This document shows, piece after piece, positions 25,801 through 34,012 of a DNA stretch of 64,000 bases. Under the pieces are notes generated by a model. It was not told the DNA's origin and made no database searches. It worked only from the letters and a program-made list of their open reading frames with translations. Source of the stretch: Lytechinus variegatus (lineage: Eukaryota > Echinodermata > Echinoidea > Temnopleuroida > Toxopneustidae); assembly GCF_018143015.1 (NCBI RefSeq), contig NC_054741.1, forward strand, positions 20,145,736 to 20,209,735, written 5' to 3'. The translations under genes were made by a program, and so were the position numbers. Positions within the stretch are counted from its first letter, which is position 1; each line of letters opens with the position of its first letter.

Positions 25801-28080
25801 TATGCAAGTAAAAGACTAGAAATATCAAGAAATGAATTTGGTGCCTTTTGCCCAATTACTTTCACAGGTAGGGAGACGTCCAAACCTTAATCACTATGTT
25901 TGTTGTTTTATTCCTTTAATCATACCAATGATATGTAAATATTGTGATTATGTTTGTGATTGCAAAACCAATAAAACACATTATTTAAAAATAAAATCCT
26001 TAAATTTTCAATAAATCATGTAGAATGTAGTGCTTCACATAAGAGTTATAATGTGTAATTTTCAAAGAGACTTACTTTCCTTTTCCTTGTCACTAACATG
26101 CAGGTATATTGCAAGATGAATTGCTAAAGTAATCTCTAATCATGGATGTATGTATGGGTGCATTATCCAGTGATCTTTCTCATTTACAAGTAATTTTGAT
26201 ATTTATGCATATCAAGAAACGTGTTGCAAATTCAGTCCTCTGGACTGTCTCCCTGAACCTTAACATTTCTTTCAAATCTTCAGTCACATTTCTTCATTTT
26301 CATTTATCGTAATGTATAACTGTGTTATGTGATGAAAGACATATCTCACATATTCAATAATATATCCATACCTAATCAATTCTCAATCAATACTTTACTA
26401 CAGGAAGCATGACAGGAATTAATTTAAGAATTTCTCCAGAAAGTATTACTTGTTCTTCTCACTAAACTTCTGATGCAAACACATTCCTCCAGAATCCTCT
26501 TTCTCACTTAAAGGTCCACTCGGACTGCCCCAATGCAGGGTAAAAGTATGATATACAGTTGTACACTTGTTATGGACAAAATACCCATGGATAAACCACA
26601 GCTGTTTGGCTGTAGAAAGTCTTGACCAGAACATAACAAAGGGGATTCATTTCTGATCTCCAGTCAGTTTTGGAATACAGAGAGATTTGAGATCATCAGT
26701 TTTAGAGCTACAGTACATCAGTATGCAGTGTTTACATCTTCAGAGTACAGTCACCATCAGACTTACTCATGTTCCTGTATTATTTATCAATCATCAACTT
26801 ATTTATGATCATCTTCAATAAATGTATAGTAATCGGTAAGATTACATGGTAGGGCAGGAGACCCTGCCCCTGATTACCCTGTTTCCCCCGATCAATAGCC
26901 CTTGCTGCCCAGTCAACCATAGGCCCGGCAGCCCCCGTATATAAAGAGCTGCCACGCCGGGCCACGGCAGAGACCATTTCAAGAGACCATTTACTGAGAC
27001 CACTACAAGAGATTATACCAGAGATTTAGAGCTTGAAGGAACTTCGTCGTCGGATACCGGTGATGTCTCTCGTCTCTACAACCAAGGTAAGTAGGATTAC
27101 CTTAAATGTATGAACTGTATCTCCTGCATTGGTTGAAAATAAAAGTGCAATAGATCCAACAGCTACATAACAATGGGAATCCGACAAATACATGTAATAC
27201 TGAACAGTGATGACTATTAAGTATTATCAATTCAATCCATAAAGTAGATCTATATGATAGTCAGATTTGTAAGTTTTGTACTATTTAGAGAACAGACAAA
27301 ATAACTAGGCCTAGACTTGAACTTCAGGCCTACCCTAGATTGCACAAAAGGGTCTTTGCAAGGAAAATCTGTCACCGAAATATGATGATGCGCCATATGA
27401 AACGCCTTTTTAAGGTACCTGCAAAAGTATTTTATTCATCCATTAATAAACGAACGAATGTCATTGCTTAAAAATGTAATATTTTAAGTATTTGTTTATG
27501 TAAAAATCAATTTTAAAGTGGGGTAAATAATTGTAGAATAGTTTATAATCAATTTGTAAAGGGAGCTGCAAACAACGCATCAAAACAAATGGGCGACACA
27601 AGGACCCTTTCATGTAATTGCCAATGCCCTGTGAATGTGTGATCCAGCCTCAAGGCAGTTATTTGAATTTTGAAGCATCCTGTCAATAGCGTCATTAAAT
27701 CATTTCCAATATGAAATTTACCTTCTTAACTTGTCAAACCAATGACCGAGTCGACTTCCTAACAAATGGGTATCTGCTATGAAAATAACCCGCAAAGTCA
27801 AATCTTCATCATTTCGCCTCTGCTCAGCTAACGACGATCGAGTCTCAATGTTTATCAACCCCGGAGCTCTGGCATGGGAACCGAGTGGCTTCCCGTTGAA
27901 AACCCATGCAGAGTCGGCGATTTGACCATTATGATTATGGACGTTCTCAAAGCTTGTAGAAGGCCATGGACATTGGAACATAACAATGTAGTAAACTAGG
28001 TATTCACAAATAAATATGATCATGCCACTGTAAATGAAAAACCGCAGAATAGGCTTGAAGAATGTCAGGATTCCTGCCAT
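19827..28080 (-). CDS. Metallophosphoesterase 1 (PGAP5), complete, 8 exons
   Basis: Exons (minus order) 28080-27722, 25356-25248, 24808-24705, 24159-24079, 23596-23395, 22636-22514, 21887-21747 and 19997-19827 join in phase to 429 aa (human MPPE1 is about 396). The protein removes the ethanolamine-phosphate side chain from the second mannose of GPI anchors, aiding ER export of GPI proteins. An N-terminal membrane segment lies at about residues 12-36 and a C-terminal one at about 393-418, ending in a basic tail. Metal-site motifs run in family order: ADTH (102-105), GDLTDEGKW (144-152), GNHDVGFH (182-189), HFP (286-288) and AHTHHG (339-344). Family GHTH is AHTH here; both His remain. DKLRREWQMERA spans the first junction as in the human protein. 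Three of the seven introns carry visible SINE, MITE or promoter-like sequence. Start: first in-frame ATG before the membrane segment; the frame is open upstream but has no ATG. Confidence 0.95.
20193..20791. mobile_element. MITE in MPPE1 intron 7, hosting another element
   Basis: Ends GGGAGCGTTTCACAAAGAT and ATCTTTGTGAAACACCCCC, continuing inward as GAGTATGACTTGGAGTCGCAC against GTGCGACCTAAGTCATACTT. The outer GGGAGCGTTTCA resembles the MITE at 1471, but the body differs. A TTAA element sits inside it. Confidence 0.85.
20362..20747 (+). mobile_element. TTAA element nested in the MITE; copy 1
   Basis: TTAA at 20362-20365 and 20744-20747 flank a 378 bp insert whose ends (AGTGATTGGTTAAC and the complement of GTTAAACAATACCT) are imperfect inverted repeats. 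The body is repeated in the same orientation at 28713-29067, very close in sequence. Confidence 0.8.
21143..21273. mobile_element. MITE, same family as the one at 1471
   Basis: 131 bp with ends GGGGAGCATTTCA and TGATGAAACGTCCCC, sharing the core TCTCAGCCAATCAGAAT and GACAACTTGTC with the minisatellite copy. It is flanked by TA on both sides. Lies in MPPE1 intron 7. Confidence 0.82.
21450..21735 (+). mobile_element. tRNA-derived SINE with (ATT)n tail
   Basis: A-box region GTGGTCTAGTGGTTCTGAC (near 21463), B-box region GTGGGATCGAATCG (near 21506), a tRNA-unrelated body, then a GCGCTTTGTATCCTCTGGCA motif and a tail of ATT repeats. Lies in MPPE1 intron 7. Short ORFs crossing it are not genes. 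Confidence 0.85.
22695..22914. mobile_element. MITE in MPPE1 intron 5
   Basis: About 220 bp with ends GGGGTGTTGCAAGAAA and CTTGCAATTCCCC. Each end is followed by a CTTGCAATyrATygCAAG-type palindrome, so the element has nested hairpins. Confidence 0.82.
26870..27095 (+). promoter_or_regulatory. Promoter-like block with TATA box and donor-like end
   Basis: A GC-richer block inside MPPE1 intron 1, on the opposite strand to MPPE1. It has CCCCCGTATATAAAGAGCTG (TATA word near 26939), then about 140 bp rich in GAGACCA repeats, ending in ACAACCAAG followed by GTAAGTAGG, a strong 5' splice-site match. This is the layout of a core promoter plus a short first exon. It could start an intronic antisense transcript or be the terminal or leader part of an old retroelement. 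No downstream exon was recognised. Confidence 0.35.
27336..27622. mobile_element. Worn relative of the MITE at 10725
   Basis: Left end AGATTGCACAAAAGGGTCTT and right end AGGACCCTTTCATGTAATTG, with ATGCGCCATATGAAACGC inside, match the words and order of the cytochrome b5 intron element, but the arms are diverged. Confidence 0.72.
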
Positions 28081-28085
28081 TGCAT
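28065..28085 (-). promoter_or_regulatory. Upstream ORF overlapping the MPPE1 start
   Basis: Five bases before the chosen MPPE1 ATG is another ATG in a different frame. It codes for six residues and stops at TGA 13 bases inside the MPPE1 frame. Such overlapping uORFs can reduce initiation at the main start. Whether the transcript includes it depends on the unmapped 5' end. Confidence 0.45.
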
Positions 28086-28427
28086 TGCTGCGTAGCTGTA
28101 CAGCATTCAAAACGTCTGCTATCTGACTGCGCGAACTCTGAACAAGAGAGGTCGGGATGTTGATCTTGGTGCCAAAGACAGATGCCGGGGACAGATACAG
28201 CTCAGTTGCTTCACTATTTTTTTTTGTCTGCGATTTTTTCAAATTTTATTTATTTCATTTACATTGCAAACTAATTTATCCCTTGAAATACATTTGCTAG
28301 AAGCAGGTTTTTTTAGAGCGAATGTATTTGGTTTCCATGAGATAAGGTAAAAAGTAGCCTCTGGGCTATTATCAAGCCTCCTATACAATAAGCTGAGGTA
28401 AAGTAAAATGCCAATGTTTCGGAAAAG
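28086..28427. other. 5' region of MPPE1
   Basis: Probable 5' UTR and promoter region of MPPE1 (minus strand). The sequence up to 28242 continues the MPPE1 frame without a stop but has no ATG, so it is best read as UTR or as an exon entered from upstream. Confidence 0.4.
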
Positions 28428-28712
28428 TTAAAGGTCAAGTCCACCCCAGAAAAATTTTGATAGAGAAAAATAAAACTATCATAACGCTGAAAATTTCATC
28501 AAAATCGGATGTAAAATAATCGGAAAGTTGTGACACTTTTAGGTTTCGCTTATTTTTTACAAAACAGTCATAATATTATGCTCAACCCAGTAATATGCAA
28601 ATGAAAGAGTTGATGTCCATCACTCATTATTTCTTTTGTATTTCATCATTTTGAATTGTTATTCATTTTTTAGATATTTGACAATACGGACCAACATATT
28701 AACAGGAAAGTA

Positions 28713-29067
28713 TTAAAGTGATTGGTTAACTTAAAAAATCTGAGCTGGAAGGTCTCGCTTGTCACATGTGTCTGTGATATGTTACAAAAATGAAGCCCAG
28801 AAGAAATTGCGTTCGAAAATAATTATTTAGTGCTTCAAAAATTGAAATATAAAGTGACCGGAAACACCATCTTAATTTCATCCCATACACTTATGTGTAC
28901 AATTTAGGCGTCTATAAGACACCTATTTACAAAATCGGGGTTTGCCTTGTAGTTTTAGCTTTTCATTAGTCAATAATGGTTGTTTTCAGGGTTTATTAGT
29001 TCTAATACATGCACTTGTACACATGTTTCATCTTGGTTTGATATCGGCTGCTCACAAAGTTATTAAG
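28713..29067 (+). mobile_element. TTAA element copy 2 (of 20362-20747)
   Basis: Matches the first copy over about 340 bp, including TCTGAGCTGGAAGGTC, GAAGCCCAGAAGAAATTGCG and AATACATGCACTTGTACACA. The right end is not the same: after GCTGCTCACAAAGTTA the similarity stops and a different inverted-repeat sequence begins. Confidence 0.8.
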
Positions 29068-29131
29068 CTATCGCCCAGTAGGGGGTACAGGCCGCTATCT
29101 ACGGTGAGCCACCGACAGTCACGTTAAATTG
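29068..29131. repeat. Left arm of a 65 bp inverted pair 2.2 kb apart
   Basis: GGTGAGCCACCGACAGTCAC with flanking TAGATAGCGGCC-type words here (read on the opposite strand) matches 31251-31313 in inverse orientation. Between the two lie intergenic DNA and the first exon of GGCT copy A. Confidence 0.8.
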
Positions 29132-29405
29132 ACAACACGTACAGGGAGGTATTAATCATTAATTGTTCACTTGACAATGGGGAGAAAATTTGAATATTTC
29201 ATAATAGAATACAAAAGAAATAGTGACTTGATGACGTCATCAGTCTCCTCATTTGCATACCGACCAAGATGTGCATAAAAACTGTTATATGAAATTAAGC
29301 TAAATTTACATCCAATTTTGCATGAAATGGAGTCAGTGTTATGCTTGTTGGATGTTTCTCTTTATATTCAAATCAGTTTTTTGTTGGGATGGACTTGTCC
29401 TTTAG

Positions 29406-30960
29406 AATATACAATCAAGTTATTTTTATTTTCCTGCCACTATGCTCCATTATAAATCATTTATTATGCTGGTCTAATGTGTTTATCATAAATTTAGAAC
29501 TAAATATAAGGGCGAGTTCAGTCCGCCCTAAAACAAAACTTTGAATTAAAAGAGAGCAAGCATTGAAATTTCATCAAAAATCAAAACCTAATGATTTTAA
29601 AGTTTCACTCATTGATTTTAAAAAATTCCTGGTCATGAACCAATGACGTCTCCAAATTACTATTTACAAAATATATTGTTTTTTCCTCAAGAGCATATAG
29701 GACTAAAACAAGGTCTGAGGTCTCCTCAGTTGCATTGTCATAGCTTTATGACCCCCGTCTTATTTGCATTTGCATGTAATCTTTTCAGTGTAATAATTGT
29801 TGTGTGAAAATAATCGAAATTTTGATTTTTCTCTTTTCGCAGTGTTTAGGCCTATGTCAGGGTGTTTAAATGATGCTAAAGAAAAAAAATAGATAGATGA
29901 GATTCATGTGGAGAGCTAAATTATTATTGCAGATCACGCAAGAGTTTGATATGCTCACATCTATATCCTTCATAATTATATAGTGCTTTGATATTGGAAA
30001 TTAATGTTAACCATGCAGCCGTTGTATTTATAGGCCTACAGTTACTGAAAACATGATGTACACTTAAGCCATCCCTCTGATTTCCACTCAGATTTTGCTA
30101 AAAAATAAACGCGCAAAAACCCGTTGGTTTCGCACTTCAAAACGTTGTCGTTTTTTTAATATTGGGTCAGTATCAAAAAGTGAAGCAGATCTAGAAAATT
30201 TAGATTTTCAGCCATATCAAATATGTAAAATTTAAAATACCGTCATTTTAGACTTTGGCATTTTTCAAGTTTTGATAAAGAGATGGGCAAGAACACCTAA
30301 AGTTATTTTCTACTATTGAGCTCTGACCATTCACTTCTATACTCATCCTTCTTTAAATTCCTCCATTATTTTCTTTTCCCCCTCTTTTCCGGTCTTTCCT
30401 CTTTGTAAAATCAAAGGGCCCTGCCCTGATGAAATACGTGCCCCTCTGTAAAGGCCACCGCACACCCCATCCGACCCGACTAGCTCACGACTGAAAAGTA
30501 CAGGTAAACTGCAAATTGAAGCAGAGTGGCGTTATGAGCCCAAGATATTGAGGGGTCAGATATGGCGTATCGGACAATAACTTTTTACAAAAATCTAATT
30601 TTGTGACAAGATTTTGACATAACATTTAGAAAATATTATCATAAACAAACTTTCTTTCCAAAACGCTTTCTTTTCTCTTTTGTGTTCTTGGTCGTGATTT
30701 TTTTTATTCATTTACTTTTGGGGGGCAAGCGCCCCAACCCCCCCCCCCCCCACCTCCCATCTGTACGCCAAGCCGACGCTAAGGATGCCACTGAACAGAA
30801 CTGACAAACCGATATTCCATTTCATCGATTTTGATGTATATATAGGCCTAGATGAAATCAATTTCTGCATGTACGTATAGACCTGCGGTAGCGGTAAGTT
30901 TAGAGTGTGGTTTAGCGCCATCTCTTGTTTAAAACATTATAATCACAACCGAAATTATAC
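29406..30960. other. Intergenic region, MPPE1 to GGCT-A
   Basis: No gene seen. A short inverted word GGGCGAGTTCAGTCCGCCCT near 29510 resembles the end of a TTAA-type element. A G6/C14 cluster near 30720-30753 resembles the start of the GGGGG-rich family seen at 48.8 kb. Otherwise AT-rich. Confidence 0.5.
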
Positions 30961-30961
30961 T

Positions 30962-31009
30962 AGCTCGCGCTCAGCTAGCTTAGTGCTTTTTAGTCTGGGA
31001 GCGCGAGCT
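30962..31009. promoter_or_regulatory. Perfect 11-bp hairpin upstream of GGCT-A
   Basis: AGCTCGCGCTC at 30962-30972 and its exact complement GAGCGCGAGCT at 30999-31009 surround 26 bases, ending 60 bp before the GGCT-A start codon. A CRE-like GCGACGTCGC follows at about 31017. The region is GC-rich compared with its surroundings, consistent with a proximal promoter. This is a sequence observation only. Confidence 0.45.
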
Positions 31010-31068
31010 GGGCCGGGCGACGTCGCAGAAAACACTTGTTTGACGATAACAAAGTTGAGATAGCAAGC

Positions 31069-33121
31069 ATGGACGAAACTTCAAGAGGGTCTGAAGGCAC
31101 ATTTTTGTATTATGGATATGGCAGTAATCTACTGAAAGAGAGAATTCACTTGAAAAATCCGTCTGCTGTTTTTGTTGACGTCGCAGAATTAAAGGTAAAA
31201 CAATTTGATTTCGTCGGAACTCAACAGACAGTCCTCCCCGAGCGTTGGGCGTCAATTTAACGTGACTGTCGGTGGCTCACCGTAGTCTGTAGATAGCGGC
31301 CTGTACCGGGCGATAGGCTAATTAGGCCTACCTGTTAATATAAATAAAGCATTTTACTGATGAGAATTAATTTCCAATCTTGTCTTGGACTTGATTTCAT
31401 TGTTTTGATTCATCATGCCAAGACAAGAAAGACTCATCTTACATTAATAATAAGGAAACGTTAAAAGTGCTTCATAGACATAGTATAATTATAAACTATA
31501 GGCCTAATTGGTGCATTTCTGTTCAATGGTGTGATCTTTCTTGTGGCTTGTCTTATTTTTTTACTTTTATTTCAGGATCACAAGCTATGTTTTGGAGGAC
31601 AAAGCAAATGGATGAGTAATAGATGGCATGGTGGTGTCGCTACTGTTGAAGAAAGGAATGGGAGCTCTGTGTGGGGCATAGTGTGGAGATTGGAGGAAAA
31701 GGATCTCGCAAGTCTGGATTTGTAAGTTGATTCTATTGTTGTGTAGGTCTGGTTCCTCAAATTTATTTGTAGAAGTTAGGTAATATTCCGAAAACCTAAT
31801 AGAGATTTTGTAATTGACAATCCTGCAACTTAAAGGGGAAGTTCACCCTGAAGAAAACTTTGTTGCAAAAATAGCAGAAAAAATAGTAAAAAATATTGGT
31901 GAAGGTTTGAGGAAAATCTGTCATAGAGTAAGAAAGTTATTAGAGTTCAAAGTTTTGGATTTGTGACGTCATAAACGAGCAGGTGCCCCATGTGTTATGT
32001 AATATAAAATGCATGAATTTCAAATTTTGCATGGTTCCTGATGACTTAATTTTGTTTTCTATTCATGATCGGGTGTGAAATAATTTGTCTATTGATATAC
32101 TAAAGGTACAGTGAAAACCATTTTCAATTTTCTGAGAAAATGACATTTTATTGATTTTTTACCATTCGCTATGTAGGAATGCTGCTCGCATATGACGTCA
32201 CAAATCCAATAATTGAAATTCTAATAACTTTTTAATTATTTGATGAATTTTTCTCAAACCTTCGGCAATATTTTTTATTATTTTTTCTGCTATTTTTACA
32301 ATAAAGTTTTTGTCAGGGTGAACTTCCCCTTTAATAATAGAGATGTAGCAATGTACAATGATTTATTATACATAAAGTAATGTGGTATATAATTGTTTTT
32401 TTAACCTAAGAGTAGTTTATCCAGTTCATAAAATAAATATTACTTGTTGCTATGTGTGGCAAGCTGTTAGGTTGTCATCAACCTTTTTTTAAAGTATGGA
32501 TAAACTGCAAGATGTCATTTAACTGACCTTATTTGCGACCTGAATTTAACATGCATAAAAAAGCTTAGAAAACCCAAGATTTCTAACAACTTGGATGATA
32601 TTTCAACTCAAATTTAATTTCTTGGGAAAATAAGAGTAGGCGGTTGTTTTCAAGATTTCAAAATTTCTGTTGGCTTTCTTTAAATTCTGTGTTTGTGTAG
32701 TTTGTGACTGTACAGTATGTGTCATTCATTTGTGTAATATTTATACTTTTGCAAATATTTGAATGAATAATAAAACTCAATCAGAATATCAATGTGTGTC
32801 ATTTCTTTAAAATGCTACATAGCTCCCTCTTACCTCTCCATTGTATTCTGTCTAACTCACTACAGACAAGAGGGTGAAGGCATTGTTTACAGACGAAAGG
32901 AAGTAATTGTGACATCACAAGATGGTACCCGTCATACATGTTGGACATATAGCATGATTGACTTTCAGGAGGGCACCCCTTCACCTCAGTACATGGATGT
33001 AATCAGGAAAGGGGCCGATCAAAACTCTCTCCCTCAGCATTACCTGGAATGGCTGAGATCGATTGAGGATAACGGTTACAGCGGACAGGTGGAAATCATG
33101 AATTTAATCGATTCCGAGTAA
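31069..33121 (+). CDS. Gamma-glutamylcyclotransferase, copy A (complete, 3 exons)
   Basis: Exons 31069-31194, 31576-31721 and 32866-33121 join in phase to 175 aa (human GGCT is 188). The enzyme turns gamma-glutamyl amino acids into 5-oxoproline and free amino acid in the cytosolic gamma-glutamyl cycle that follows glutathione breakdown. Visible family marks: FLYYGYGSNLLKERIHLKNP (substrate-binding YGSN, 17-20), RWHGGVATV (59-67), WGIVWRL, then LDLQEGEG, in which Glu93 aligns with the catalytic Glu98 of human GGCT, and a PSPQYMDVI segment near the C-terminus. This copy is the closest of the four to vertebrate GGCT and is probably the canonical enzyme. The start is the first ATG in frame; the frame opens at a TTG further up. 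First of four same-strand paralogues. Confidence 0.94.
31251..31313. repeat. Right arm of the inverted pair with 29068
   Basis: GTGACTGTCGGTGGCTCACC and TAGATAGCGGCCTGTACC, the inverse of the arm at 29068-29131. It sits just downstream of GGCT-A exon 1, in intron 1. The pair could be the ends of one element enclosing the exon, or two separate copies in opposite orientation. Confidence 0.8.
31830..32334. mobile_element. TTAA-flanked MITE in GGCT-A intron 2
   Basis: TTAA at 31830-31833 and 32331-32334 flank a 497 bp insert with ends AGGGGAAGTTCACCCTGA and CAGGGTGAACTTCCCCT. The arms continue as GCAAAAATAGCAGAAAAAAT against its complement. Both arms also carry a GACGTCA word. Confidence 0.92.
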
Positions 33122-34012
33122 GAAATGTACAGATTAATTTACATTCAAATTACACTGATATAGATATTTATTACACATACTAGTAAATTGCATTTATAAT
33201 TGATATTTAACGATTGACACTTAGATTCTTAAATGGTGATTAATTCACTCTGGACAATTTATTGGCTCTTGAATTTGTACCTTAATCTTTGTCACATGCG
33301 TATTAAAGTACAAACTCGTTCTTCTTGTAAACTTAGGTCATGAAACACAATTTGTTGTGAGATGGCAAGCTGTAACACTGCCCCCAAAGATTGTTAGTTT
33401 ATCCATGTTAGTGTTTGGCACGACACTATGGGTGTCCTGTATGATGCCGTAGCCCATTGCGACAGTCAGCCTCTATTGGACGAGTAATTATACTGGACTG
33501 AGTTTGAACACAAAATTGAGTTCCATGGTATCCCAGTGACCTGTCCACAGAGGATTATTTATTGTTACTGGGTGCGCTGAGCATTGTCACAGCACCCCTT
33601 GTAACAATTGATAATCCTCCATGGACAGGTCCATGTGGTATCCCAGATGCATTCTGTACCAGATTCTGTATGAGATGTTAGTTTGAAATGCATATATTCC
33701 CTTGACTACAGAAATACATGTATCTAATTTTGTAATACCTATTTCGCACTGCCATGATTGAAACTATGGTCTAAATCATGGAGTAATCGCAATGATCATA
33801 TCAGATCTTGAGATCAGCCGTGGCAATCATTTTGATTGTAGAAAGACTTTGGATGGCTCAAAAGCATTTGCGATCAGCTACAAAAGGCTGATCGTAATGG
33901 ATTACACGACAGTGGGAACGAAGTATGATTCCTATCAGCGTCTTGAGAACTCTGTGAAGAGTAGATGAGATGCATTATTATTTCTATTATTTTTTTTTTC
34001 ATTTATTATCAG
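33122..34012. other. Intergenic, GGCT-A to GGCT-B
   Basis: Should contain the missing first exon and promoter of GGCT-B. Candidates whose end phase would fit exon 2 (for example 33925-33953, or an exon from the ATG at 33297 ending near 33336) have weak donors or too short an intron, so none is called. A short inverted pair around ATCCTCCATGGACAGG near 33545-33630 is also present. Confidence 0.45.

Larger units (their letters stand above)
28428..29405. mobile_element. TTAA-type MITE carrying a nested element
   Basis: TTAA at 28428-28431 and a TTAG at 29402-29405 (probably a mutated TTAA) flank ends AGGTCAAGTCCACCCC and GGGATGGACTTGTCCT. Inner words also invert (ATGCAAATGAAAGAGTTGATG on the left, CATCAGTCTCCTCATTTGCAT on the right). 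The middle is occupied by the element copy at 28713 and by one arm of the inverted pair at 29068. Confidence 0.78.

Noticed and set aside
28081-28242. Longer MPPE1 N-terminus beginning at 28242
   Set aside because: That position is TTG, not ATG. The first in-frame ATG is at 28080, directly before the membrane segment, as in vertebrate MPPE1.
31036-31068. Longer GGCT-A N-terminus from 31036
   Set aside because: It starts at TTG; the ATG at 31069 gives the usual length.
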